Assembly: GCA_030040825.1 (NCBI GenBank)
Contig: JASHSY010000380.1
Coordinates: 1-6,130, forward strand
Length of the DNA: 6,130 bases
Source of the DNA: Xanthobacteraceae bacterium
Lineage (GTDB): Bacteria; Pseudomonadota; Alphaproteobacteria; Rhizobiales; Xanthobacteraceae
Direction: 5' to 3'
In this document: one piece after another, positions 1-6,130 of the stretch
Layout: each line of letters starts with the position of its first letter
How positions within the stretch are numbered: the first letter of the stretch is position 1
Notes under the pieces: model-generated
What the model was told of the DNA's origin: nothing
The model's input: the letters and a program-made list of their open reading frames with translations, nothing else
Databases searched by the model: none
Position numbers and translations under genes: made by a program

Positions 1-420
1 GTCACCATTAAGGGCGAAATCTCGGTGCCGGATACCTTGGTGGTATGCGGTGTGCTCGAGGGCGACGTCACCGTCGGCAATCTGATCGTCGGCGAGACCG
101 GCGCGATCAAGGGCCGGATCACCGTCGCGGAGAATGCCGAGATTTCCGGCAAGGTCTACGAAAAACTCGATGTGAAATGCCTGTTGATCCTGCGCTCGAC
201 CGGCCGCGTCGACGGCAATATCAGCTACGGCCTGCTGCAAATCGAACAAGGCGCCAGCATCGCCGGCGGACTATCCTCCACCGACTATCGCCCTGAGCAG
301 AAGCCGCCGAAGGTTGAGCTTTATTCGCGCGACCAGAAGGGCAAGCAGGACGGCGCACGCACCGGCAAGGGCGGATTGTCGCCGCTCGAGCCGCTGCCGG
401 CCAGCCCGTCCGGAACTTAA
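1..420 (+). CDS. Bactofilin family protein, 5' end missing
   Basis: Partial gene: the frame is open from base 1, and 139 residues are visible before the TAA at 418-420. A GTG at 25 is in frame but lies inside the conserved domain, so the true start is upstream of the window. Residues 1-95 or so show the short repeating beta-strand pattern of bactofilins, with hydrophobic residues alternating with glycine turns (VCGVLEGDV, AIKGRI, EISGKV, GRVDGNI, ASIAGG), which fold as a right-handed beta-helix. Residues from about 96 to 139 form a polar tail rich in Lys, Gly and Pro, as is usual for bactofilin termini. Bactofilins polymerise without nucleotide into membrane-associated filaments that place cell-wall enzymes or shape the cell. 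Which process this one serves cannot be told from the fragment. Two cysteines lie in the core (residues 16 and 60 of the visible part), with no evident role. A terminator-like hairpin follows. Confidence 0.9.
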   Translation, partial: VTIKGEISVPDTLVVCGVLEGDVTVGNLIVGETGAIKGRITVAENAEISGKVYEKLDVKCLLILRSTGRVDGNISYGLLQIEQGASIAGGLSSTDYRPEQKPPKVELYSRDQKGKQDGARTGKGGLSPLEPLPASPSGT

Positions 421-453
421 GCCCGCTCCCAATTTGCTGACCGTCATTTCGTT

Positions 454-495
454 CGGCCGCGTGGCAACTTCGCTGCGCGGCCGCTTAATTATTTT
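454..495 (+). terminator. Probable Rho-independent terminator of the bactofilin gene
   Basis: A 12-base-pair stem pairs 454-465 with 472-483 (CGGCCGCGTGGC against GCTGCGCGGCCG, with two adjacent G-T pairs) around a six-base loop at 466-471. It is followed by the T-rich stretch CTTAATTATTTT at 484-495. Stem, loop and T-rich tail are in the right order for transcription on the plus strand, 34 bases after the bactofilin stop. On the minus strand the hairpin follows directly after the stop of the CysZ-like gene but is not followed by a T-run, so it suits only the plus strand as an intrinsic terminator. The T-tract is interrupted, so its strength is uncertain. Confidence 0.55.
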
Positions 496-1219
496 GGCCT
501 CCGGGCCTGGCGATATTTCTTCCGCCGATGCGTTTATGCACATGGACCATCAAGCTCATGGCAAACAACGGCGTCGCCAGATTGATCACCGGCACCGAGA
601 CGAAAGCGGCAATCAGCAGTCCGCCGATGAAGATCGTGGCAGCGTGACGCTGGCGCAACAGCCGCGCCTCCAGCGGCGGGTGGAAGCGAAGCGCGGCAAG
701 CTTGAAATATTCGCGCCCAAGCAGCCAAGCCGTCGCCACAAAGAACAGCAGGACGCCAAACCCCGCAAACAACAAAAACGGCACGGCGCAAACGTAGACC
801 ACGATCGCAAGCAACGCGGTCTTGGCGCCTTCCGGTACAGCTATGCCGAATGGCAAAGCAGTGCCAGGCGGATCGGCTGGATAGTTCGCGCGCTCGACTT
901 CGTCGGCGATTTGATCGGCAAAGAAGCTGCCGACCAGCGCGGTCACCGCCGGCATCAGAAATATTCCGCCGACGATGATGCCAAAACCCGCCGCGAATGA
1001 GAGCAGCCAGGCGAGCGCCGCAACCGGCGTATGGGCTTGCGGACCCAAGCTTTGTTCGAGCGATGCGGTTCCGGTCCCGAGCAGCCAGACGATCAGCCGA
1101 TCAAGCGCGATAGCGGCGACGACAATCACGGCCAGCGCAAGCCCGATCGACCGCCAAAGGATGGCGCGCAGCGGCGGCGACAGCATCTGGCTGAGCGCTT
1201 TGGCGACGTCGTCGAGCAT
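485..1219 (-). CDS. EI24/CysZ-like integral membrane protein
   Basis: A 244-residue membrane protein of the EI24 domain family, often named sulfate transporter family or CysZ-like. Hydrophobic segments fall at about residues 18-47, 64-90, 133-168 and 193-224, matching the few-helix architecture of this family. Segment 89-113, from MPAVTALVGSFFADQIADEV on to ERANYP, resembles the family's conserved stretch after the second helix, and the NLATPLFAMSLMVHVHKR end (213-230) resembles its conserved C-terminal helix. E. coli CysZ mediates sulfate uptake for cysteine synthesis, but many alphaproteobacterial relatives carry the name by homology only, and no sulfur gene is seen nearby, so transport of sulfate is not established here. 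The start is supported by AGGGG five bases upstream. The gene lies 59 bases downstream of the hydrolase gene on the same strand, so the two are probably co-transcribed. It converges on the bactofilin gene. Confidence 0.82.
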   Translation of the reverse strand: MLDDVAKALSQMLSPPLRAILWRSIGLALAVIVVAAIALDRLIVWLLGTGTASLEQSLGPQAHTPVAALAWLLSFAAGFGIIVGGIFLMPAVTALVGSFFADQIADEVERANYPADPPGTALPFGIAVPEGAKTALLAIVVYVCAVPFLLFAGFGVLLFFVATAWLLGREYFKLAALRFHPPLEARLLRQRHAATIFIGGLLIAAFVSVPVINLATPLFAMSLMVHVHKRIGGRNIARPGGQNN

Positions 1220-1224
1220 GCAAT

Positions 1225-1229
1225 CCCCT
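1225..1229 (-). promoter_or_regulatory. Shine-Dalgarno site of the CysZ-like gene
   Basis: On the minus strand AGGGG stands five bases before the ATG at 1219, which fixes that ATG as the start of the membrane protein. No convincing promoter or terminator was seen in the 59-base gap (1220-1278), consistent with translation from a shared transcript with the upstream hydrolase gene. Confidence 0.6.
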
Positions 1230-1278
1230 GCGCAGAACCGCAGAGGTAGTGACGGGCCGCCGCCGAGACAAGCGCCCT

Positions 1279-2082
1279 TTACGCAGCGATCACGCCGGCC
1301 TTAGCCTCGATGAATGCCGCGTCAGGCTCCATCGCCAGCGGCAAATCGGCCCAATTCAAGGCTTTGTAGTCGAAGCCGCTGGCGATCGTCGGCTTCACCA
1401 CATTGAAATAGGGTGAGATATCGAAATCACGCGGGCAGTAGAGCGAGGAGTGGCGAATTTCCAGGATTTGCTCCAGCGCCTGCCGGCTCCGCGTCAGCGT
1501 CACTTTGGGCAGGATCGGATAGTGCACGGCACGGAAAGCGTCAGCGATCAGCGCCGAACAGATCAGCCGCGACGGATCGCCGGAGCCGAGCGCGATCAGG
1601 CGTCGCCGCCAGCGCTGCGGCACCGGCAGGGGAAACAGATAGCGCATCAGATCGATGATATTTTTCAGATCGTAGGCGAAGCCGATGCGCTCGGTAGCGT
1701 AGGCGCAAACCGCCGCACAGTCCGCCTCGGTCAAACCGACGGGCCGGCAAATGCGGGTGTGGAAACAAAGATATTTCGACAGCGGCGCTGAAACTACGCC
1801 TTCACCGACATTGGCTTCGATCAGCACATGCGGTTCGCCGTCCTCGGTTGCGCGGCTCGCCATTGGACCGACATAGATGGCCGAATGCGACCATGTTGAC
1901 TGAGTGAGATATTTGATGACGCCAGCGATGCGGTTGTTGCCCTCGACCAGGAGCACGTCGCCGGGTTGCAGCGACTGACGCAATGCCTCCGGATCGCTCG
2001 GCGTGAACGGCTCGTAGCCGGGCACCGGCTTTTGCAGATAGCGTGCAATGAGCCGCCCGAGATAATCGAGCATCATACTCAT
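1279..2082 (-). CDS. YiiX/YebB-like permuted NlpC/P60 cysteine hydrolase
   Basis: A complete 267-residue protein. It has the signature of the circularly permuted papain-fold (NlpC/P60, YiiX/YebB-type, formerly DUF830) family: LQPGDVLLVEG at 38-48, then the catalytic-type histidine H66 in STWSHSAIYVGP, an acidic residue E89 in VLIEANVGEG, and the probable nucleophile C175 in SRLICSALIADAFR. The order His before Cys is the mark of the permuted group; classical NlpC/P60 enzymes have Cys first. All three positions expected for activity are present, so the protein is probably an active hydrolase or acyltransferase. Relatives act on peptides, amides or lipids; the substrate here is unknown. No signal peptide or clear membrane helix is visible, so it is predicted cytoplasmic or peripheral to the membrane. 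The region after about 210 is less familiar. It is the first gene of a probable two-gene operon with the CysZ-like protein, and is divergent from the flavin oxidase. Confidence 0.82.
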   Translation of the reverse strand: MSMMLDYLGRLIARYLQKPVPGYEPFTPSDPEALRQSLQPGDVLLVEGNNRIAGVIKYLTQSTWSHSAIYVGPMASRATEDGEPHVLIEANVGEGVVSAPLSKYLCFHTRICRPVGLTEADCAAVCAYATERIGFAYDLKNIIDLMRYLFPLPVPQRWRRRLIALGSGDPSRLICSALIADAFRAVHYPILPKVTLTRSRQALEQILEIRHSSLYCPRDFDISPYFNVVKPTIASGFDYKALNWADLPLAMEPDAAFIEAKAGVIAA

Positions 2083-2258
2083 GGTCGCCTCCCCGCACCG
2101 CGATTTTCGCGTCTCGGCTTTTCATTATTGTACGCAGCGCACGTTGCAATTTCGTTCACGCCGACAGACCAGTCTTTGGTCACGCAATTTCAACCATGCG
2201 GTTTGCGCGGGAACCTCCGTTCGGGCAAGCTGGCGGCCTCCGCAAGCAATTGGAAACC
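2083..2258. promoter_or_regulatory. Divergent intergenic region with putative promoters
   Basis: This 176-base gap separates the divergent hydrolase (-) and flavin oxidase (+) genes, so both promoters should lie here. It has an AT-richer core at about 2101-2160, unlike the flanking GC-rich coding sequence. On the minus strand TACAAT (2132-2127) resembles a -10 box for the hydrolase gene, but no good -35 box stands at 16-18 bases from it; TTGCAA at 2144-2149 is too close (11 bases). No clear plus-strand promoter was recognised. A five-base inverted repeat, GACCA/TGGTC (2167-2171 and 2177-2181), is too short to call an operator. The part from about 2196 on is also open in the frame of the oxidase but is judged non-coding (see that entry). 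Confidence 0.4.
2088..2094 (-). promoter_or_regulatory. Shine-Dalgarno site of the hydrolase gene
   Basis: GGGGAGG on the minus strand ends five bases before the ATG at 2082. It selects the first of three closely spaced ATG codons (residues 1, 3 and 4) as the start, since the other two would be 11 and 14 bases away. Confidence 0.65.
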
Positions 2259-3644
2259 ATGCCGCGACTGAGCCGCCGCACATTTGTCGCCGCCACCGCC
2301 GCCCTTGTAGCGCGGCCGGCTATCGCCGGCCTCGCGCGCGATTCGGCCGAGGTCGACGTTGCGATCATCGGCGCCGGCACCGCCGGCATTGCCGCCGCGC
2401 GGCGGATCGCCGCCGCCGGCCGTAAATTCATCCTGCTCGAAGCCGCCGACTATATCGGCGGGCGATGCATCACCGAAACGCGCACCTTTGGCGTGCCTTA
2501 TGACCGCGGCGCGCACTGGATTCATGCGCCCGATCTCAATCCACTGACCAAATTGACCGCGCGGCGCGGCCTGGAAGTCTATCCGGCGCCGGCCGGTCAG
2601 AAAGTCAGAATTGGCCGGCGCTACGCGCGCGAGGGCGAGCTCGAGGATTTGCTGGCGTTGCAGGTCCGCGCCAATCGCTCGATCGCCGACGCCGCCCGCC
2701 GGGCGGACGGTGCTTGCGAGCAGGCGCTGCCAAACGACCTCAGCGACTGGCGGCAATCGATCGAATTTCAGTTTGGGCCGTTTTTTTGCGGCAAGGACTT
2801 GGCTCACCTGTCAGCGGTCGATTTCGCCAAATCTGCCGATCGCAACACCGCGGCGTTTTGCCGGCAGGGATTGGGCACGCTGGTTGCCTCGCTCGCGGAA
2901 GGGTTGGCGGTCAAGCTGGCGACCCCGGTCACGGCCATCGACACCAGGCGCGGCGTCGAAGTGACCACGTCGAAAGGCACAATCGACGCGCGTGCGGCGA
3001 TCGTTACCGCTTCGACCAACGTGATCGCATCGGGCAGCATTAAATTCGTGCCCGACCTTGCCAAGCGCCAACTCGACGCTTGCGCCAAGCTTTCGCTCGG
3101 CAGCTACGACCATGTCGCGCTCGAGCTTGCCGACAATCCGCTCGGCTTCGAAAGCGACGATCTGGTGTTCGAGAAAGCCGCCAACTCGCACACCGCCGCT
3201 ATCCTTGCCAATATTTCCGGCACACAGCTATGCTTGGTTGAGGTCGCTGGCGATTTCGGCCGCGAGTTGGCCGGGCACGGCGAAGCGGCAATGGTGAATT
3301 TTGCCGCCGACTGGCTTGCCGGATTGTACGGCTCGGAAGTCAAGAAGGCGATCAAGCGTTCGCACGCGACGCGATGGAATGACGAGCCGTGGGTACTCGG
3401 CGCCAGTTCCGCGGCGGCGCCGGGCGGGCAAAGCGCACGCCGTATCTTGATGGAGCCGGCAGCGGGCCCAATCTGGTTCGCCGGCGAGGCAGTCCACGAA
3501 ACTCTGTGGGGTACGGTCGGCGGCGCTTGGGAATCGGGCGAGCGCGCCGCCAACGCCGCGCTGCATCACATCGGCGCTTTCAAAGAGCCGCCGCCGGCGC
3601 CAAGGGCGACGCTCAAGCGCAACCTGCGACAGCCGAGGATTTGA
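2259..3644 (+). CDS. Tat-exported flavin-containing amine oxidase (FAD-dependent)
   Basis: A 461-residue flavoprotein of the monoamine/polyamine oxidase superfamily, predicted to oxidise an amine to an imine using FAD and O2. The N-terminus SRRTFVAATAALVARPAIA (5-23) is a twin-arginine signal ending in an AxA-type cleavage site, so the folded, FAD-loaded enzyme is probably sent to the periplasm. The dinucleotide-binding motif is VAIIGAGTAG (34-43), with E61 at the end of the second strand and GGR at 67-69. The C-terminal FAD motif FAGEAVHETLWGTVGGAWES (407-426) runs on into GERAA. The ATG at 2259 is preferred to the in-frame ATG at 2196, because the earlier start would put 21 residues before the Tat signal; a weak GGA lies just before 2259. 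The segment corresponding to the covalent FAD cysteine of animal MAO (VLGASSAAAPGG, 379-390) has no Cys, so FAD is probably bound non-covalently. The usual active-site Lys appears to be His285 (GSYDHVAL). The substrate is unknown. The stop lies 12 bases from that of convergent pheT. Confidence 0.85.
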   Translation: MPRLSRRTFVAATAALVARPAIAGLARDSAEVDVAIIGAGTAGIAAARRIAAAGRKFILLEAADYIGGRCITETRTFGVPYDRGAHWIHAPDLNPLTKLTARRGLEVYPAPAGQKVRIGRRYAREGELEDLLALQVRANRSIADAARRADGACEQALPNDLSDWRQSIEFQFGPFFCGKDLAHLSAVDFAKSADRNTAAFCRQGLGTLVASLAEGLAVKLATPVTAIDTRRGVEVTTSKGTIDARAAIVTASTNVIASGSIKFVPDLAKRQLDACAKLSLGSYDHVALELADNPLGFESDDLVFEKAANSHTAAILANISGTQLCLVEVAGDFGRELAGHGEAAMVNFAADWLAGLYGSEVKKAIKRSHATRWNDEPWVLGASSAAAPGGQSARRILMEPAAGPIWFAGEAVHETLWGTVGGAWESGERAANAALHHIGAFKEPPPAPRATLKRNLRQPRI

Positions 3645-3656
3645 AAGCCACGCGAA

Positions 3657-6068
3657 TTACGCGCGCAGCACCCCGCCGGTGCGTTTGCCGACCTCGGCGA
3701 CGATTTTCCCCGCCAACGCCTCGATCTCGGCATCGGTCATGGTCTTGTCGCGTGGCACAATGGTGACGGCGATCGCAATCGATTTCTTGCCCGGCTCGAT
3801 GCCTTTGCCCTCGTAAACATCGAAGACGGTCACGCCGGTAATCAGCTTGCGATCGACACCGAGCGCGGCACGCACGAGATCGGCAGCCTTCACACTCTGC
3901 TCGACCACGAAGGCGAAATCGCGCTCGACCGGCTGGAACGGCGACAATTCGAGCGTGGGCTTGGACCGCGTCGGCTTTTTTTTCTGCTCCGGAATCCGCT
4001 CCAATATAACCTCGAAAGCGGCCAGCGGCCCATCGGCATCGAGCGCCTCAAGCGCGCCCGGATGCAGTTCGCCGAAATAGCCGAGCACGTTCTGCGGACC
4101 GATCTGGATTGTCCCCGAGCGGCCGGGATGAAACCAGCCCGGCGCTCCCGCCGCGATTTGCAGCGCCGTCGCCGGCGCACCGGCGGCGGTAAGCACGGCA
4201 AGTGCATCGGCTTTGACATCGAACGCATCGACCTCGCCGTCGCGCTTCTGCCAATGCCGGCCGATACCGGAGGGCTTGGCCAGCGCACGCCGGATACCGG
4301 CGGCGGCGGTGAACTGATCGGCAGGCTGATCGCTGCGAAAAATCTGACCGACTTCGAACAAAGCGACGTCGGCAAAACCGCGGTCGGCATTTCGCTGCGC
4401 GGCCGCAACGAGGCCGGGAATGAGACTTGGCCGCATGTCCGACAACTCCGCCGCGATCGGATTGGCTAGCGCAAGTTCGGGCTTGCCGCCGCCGAACAAC
4501 TCGGCCTGCTGGTGCGGAACGAACGACCAGGTGACCGCTTCGATCAAATCGCGTGCCGCCAGCGCCCGCTTGGCCTTCCGCGTGCGGGTCTGGATCGGTG
4601 TGAGGACCGGCTTGCGCGGCGCCTCACCGCGCTCGAACGGCGTCGGCGGCACGCGGTCGATACCGAGAATGCGGACGATTTCCTCGACCACGTCGGCCTT
4701 GCTTTGCACGTCCGGCCGCCACGACGGCACTGCGACTTTCACCCGCTCGCCTTGGCCGGCGACGAAAAAGCCAAGCCGTTCCAATACCCGGCGCATTTCC
4801 GGCAGCGGAACGGTGAAGCCGGCCAGTCGCTTGAGTTCGGACACCGGAAAATCGATGACGCGTTCGGGTGCTTCGGCGCTGCCGGCGACGGTGGCCAGCG
4901 ACGGCGTCCCGCCGCAGAGATCGAGAACCATTTGGCTCGCAAGCTCGAGCCCAGGCAGCATGAAAGCCGGATCGACGCCGCGCTCGAAACGATAACGCGC
5001 GTCGGAATTGATGCCGAGCTTGCGCCCGCTCTGCGAAATATTTTTTGGTTCCCAAAGCGCCGACTCGATCAGCACGTCGGTGGTCGCCTCCGAGCAGCCC
5101 GTCTTTTCGCCGCCCATGATCCCGGACAGCGATTCTACGCCCGTCTCGTCGGCGATCACGCAGACCGTGTCGTCGAGCGTGTAGGTCTTGCCGTCGAGCG
5201 CGGTCAGCGTCTCGCCGGGGCGGGCGCGCCGCACGGTGAGATCGCCGCGCACTTTGGCGGCGTCGAACACATGCAGCGGGCGGCCGCGATCGTAAGTGAT
5301 GAAGTTCGTGATATCGACCAGAGCGTTGATCGGGCGCAGCCCAATCGCGGTGAGGCGGCGTTGCAGCCAATCCGGCGACGGCCCGTTCTTGACGCCGCGT
5401 ATGAGCCGCAGCGCAAAGGCCGGACATAGTTCCGACGCTTCGATCTTCACCGCAACCGGACAGGGAAATTCGCCTTTCACCGCCTTGATACCGGGATCTT
5501 TGAACGTGCCCATGTCCGCGGCGGCGAGGTCGCGGGCGATGCCGTGCACCGCAGTGCAATCGGACCGGTTCGGCGTCAGATTGATTTCGACCACCGGATC
5601 GTCGATGCCGGCATAGTGCGCGAAGCTTTTGCCGACCGGGGCGTCGTCCGGCAATTCGATAACGCCTTCGTGATTATCGGATAGTTGCAATTCGAACTCC
5701 GACACCAGCATGCCGCGGCTCTCAACGCCGCGGATGGTGCCGACCTGCAGCGTCATATCCTTGCCCGGGATGTACGCACCCGGCGGCACGAACACGCCCT
5801 TCATACCGGCGCGCGCGTTCGGCGCGCCGCAGACGACCTGGATTGGATCGCCGCTGCCGGTGTCGACCATACAGACACGCAGCCGGTCGGCGTTGGGATG
5901 CTGCTTCGCCTCGGTGACGCGCGCAATGACGAACGGCGCGTAGAGCTTGGCTTTATCCTCGATGCGCTCGACTTCAAGTCCAATCATGGTGAGCTTGTCG
6001 GCGACCTCGCCAAGCGAGCGATCGGTGTCGAGGTGCTCCTTGAGCCAGGCGAAAGTGAACTTCATCAT
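3657..6068 (-). CDS. pheT: Phenylalanyl-tRNA synthetase beta subunit
   Basis: A complete 803-residue PheT, close to the family's usual length of about 800. With PheS it forms the alpha2-beta2 cytoplasmic enzyme that charges tRNA-Phe; the catalytic phenylalanine site is in PheS. Domains in order: N-terminal MKFTFAWLKEHLDT; tRNA-binding OB-fold at about 40-150 (HPNADRLRVCMVD, VVCGAPNA); the EINLTPNRSDC segment (161-171); the B3/B4 editing domain at about 215-385, with RPLHVFD (263-269), IESALWEP (334-341) and SDARYRFERGVDP (355-367); B5 at about 405-470; a catalytic-like domain at about 475-690; and a FDX-ACB anticodon-binding domain from about 708, beginning LSPFQPVERDFAFVV. H266 and E335 lie where the family's residues for clearing Tyr-tRNA-Phe are expected. 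The second ATG (6065) gives the canonical MKF start and has AGG five bases before it, so either ATG may be used. PheS is expected upstream, outside the window. An A8 run encodes Lys696-698. Confidence 0.97.
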   Translation of the reverse strand: MMKFTFAWLKEHLDTDRSLGEVADKLTMIGLEVERIEDKAKLYAPFVIARVTEAKQHPNADRLRVCMVDTGSGDPIQVVCGAPNARAGMKGVFVPPGAYIPGKDMTLQVGTIRGVESRGMLVSEFELQLSDNHEGVIELPDDAPVGKSFAHYAGIDDPVVEINLTPNRSDCTAVHGIARDLAAADMGTFKDPGIKAVKGEFPCPVAVKIEASELCPAFALRLIRGVKNGPSPDWLQRRLTAIGLRPINALVDITNFITYDRGRPLHVFDAAKVRGDLTVRRARPGETLTALDGKTYTLDDTVCVIADETGVESLSGIMGGEKTGCSEATTDVLIESALWEPKNISQSGRKLGINSDARYRFERGVDPAFMLPGLELASQMVLDLCGGTPSLATVAGSAEAPERVIDFPVSELKRLAGFTVPLPEMRRVLERLGFFVAGQGERVKVAVPSWRPDVQSKADVVEEIVRILGIDRVPPTPFERGEAPRKPVLTPIQTRTRKAKRALAARDLIEAVTWSFVPHQQAELFGGGKPELALANPIAAELSDMRPSLIPGLVAAAQRNADRGFADVALFEVGQIFRSDQPADQFTAAAGIRRALAKPSGIGRHWQKRDGEVDAFDVKADALAVLTAAGAPATALQIAAGAPGWFHPGRSGTIQIGPQNVLGYFGELHPGALEALDADGPLAAFEVILERIPEQKKKPTRSKPTLELSPFQPVERDFAFVVEQSVKAADLVRAALGVDRKLITGVTVFDVYEGKGIEPGKKSIAIAVTIVPRDKTMTDAEIEALAGKIVAEVGKRTGGVLRA

Positions 6069-6130
6069 GGCCTGCGACGCTCCAATGAGGAATGCACGCT
6101 CTCATCACCTCCCCCCTTGAGGGGGAGGTC
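6069..6130 (-). promoter_or_regulatory. pheT upstream leader (probable pheS-pheT gap)
   Basis: The 62 bases upstream of pheT up to the window edge contain no recognisable coding end, so any pheS stop lies further right. Nearest the gene, GGAG stands 11 bases before the first ATG and AGG two bases before it, giving only a modest ribosome-binding site. The outer half is occupied by the palindrome described separately. No clear promoter boxes were seen; transcription from a pheS promoter upstream is expected from the usual pheST order. Confidence 0.4.
6107..6129. repeat. GC-rich perfect 9-bp palindromic hairpin upstream of pheT
   Basis: ACCTCCCCC (6107-6115) pairs perfectly with GGGGGAGGT (6121-6129) around a five-base loop CTTGA. 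It sits 38 bases upstream of the first pheT ATG. In the pheT direction it is followed by GATGAGAGCG, with no T-run, so it is not an ordinary intrinsic terminator for that strand. From memory, short palindromes of CCTCCCC/GGGGAGG type are common between genes in Bradyrhizobium-like genomes, which suggests a dispersed intergenic repeat; this was not checked. The element reaches the window edge and may continue. Confidence 0.7.

Noticed and set aside
314..1000. A 228-codon plus-strand open frame overlapping the bactofilin end and the CysZ-like gene
   Set aside because: It runs through the terminator hairpin, is rich in Arg, Gln and His, and lies opposite a membrane protein with clear family features. 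It is a shadow frame.
2167..2181. Inverted repeat GACCA-GTCTT-TGGTC in the divergent intergenic region as a possible operator
   Set aside because: Five-base arms are expected by chance at this length, and no known regulator motif was recognised.
2196..2258. In-frame upstream extension of the flavin oxidase as true coding sequence
   Set aside because: It would place the Tat signal at residues 26-44, and the extra residues look like no family N-terminus.
2781..2787. T7 run inside the flavin oxidase gene as a possible slippage site or frameshift
   Set aside because: The frame is intact on both sides (GPFFCGKD) and the run is phased after a G, so it does not form a standard -1 slippery heptamer.
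4512..5429. A 305-codon open frame on the plus strand opposite pheT, and other long antisense frames over pheT
   Set aside because: The sequence is low-complexity, Arg/Ala/Gly-rich and has no recognisable domain. It is the expected shadow of a GC-rich, well-conserved pheT coding strand.
1..6130. Possible CRISPR array, insertion sequence, prophage piece, tRNA or rRNA gene
   Set aside because: No spaced repeats, transposase-like frames, terminal inverted repeats, or RNA gene signatures were seen; coding sequence of ordinary families fills nearly the whole window.

Overview
The window is a GC-rich, gene-dense chromosomal segment. The bactofilin, the CysZ-like membrane protein, the Tat-exported flavin amine oxidase and the style of PheT all read like an alphaproteobacterium, most likely Hyphomicrobiales (Rhizobiales; Bradyrhizobium/Xanthobacteraceae-like). 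That placement comes from remembered protein families and wording of conserved segments, not from a search.

Layout, left to right. (1) 1-420 (+): the 3' part of a bactofilin gene whose start lies off the left edge, followed at 454-495 by a hairpin plus T-rich stretch that looks like its terminator. (2) 485-2082 (-): two genes transcribed leftward with a 59-base gap, first a YiiX/YebB-like permuted NlpC/P60 (papain-fold) hydrolase, then a four-helix-type EI24/CysZ-like membrane protein; each has a good Shine-Dalgarno sequence. (3) 2083-2258: a divergent intergenic region that must hold the promoters of the hydrolase and of the next gene. (4) 2259-3644 (+): a flavin-containing amine oxidase with a twin-arginine signal peptide. 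(5) 3657-6068 (-): complete pheT, the beta subunit of phenylalanyl-tRNA synthetase, ending only 12 bases from the stop of the oxidase. (6) 6069-6130: the upstream leader of pheT (pheS would be expected just beyond the right edge), carrying a near-perfect GC-rich palindrome.

The genes do not form one pathway: a cytoskeletal scaffold, an envelope-type hydrolase/membrane-protein pair, an exported oxidase and a housekeeping translation enzyme sit side by side in alternating orientation. I see no mobile element, CRISPR array, tRNA, rRNA or defence-type cassette. All complete genes are intact. The points most worth a second look are the palindrome in the pheT leader, an A-run in pheT that matches the dnaX-type slippery heptamer just before the last domain, and the apparent replacement of the usual catalytic-site lysine by histidine in the amine oxidase. 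I found no convincing evidence of an undescribed multi-gene system here.
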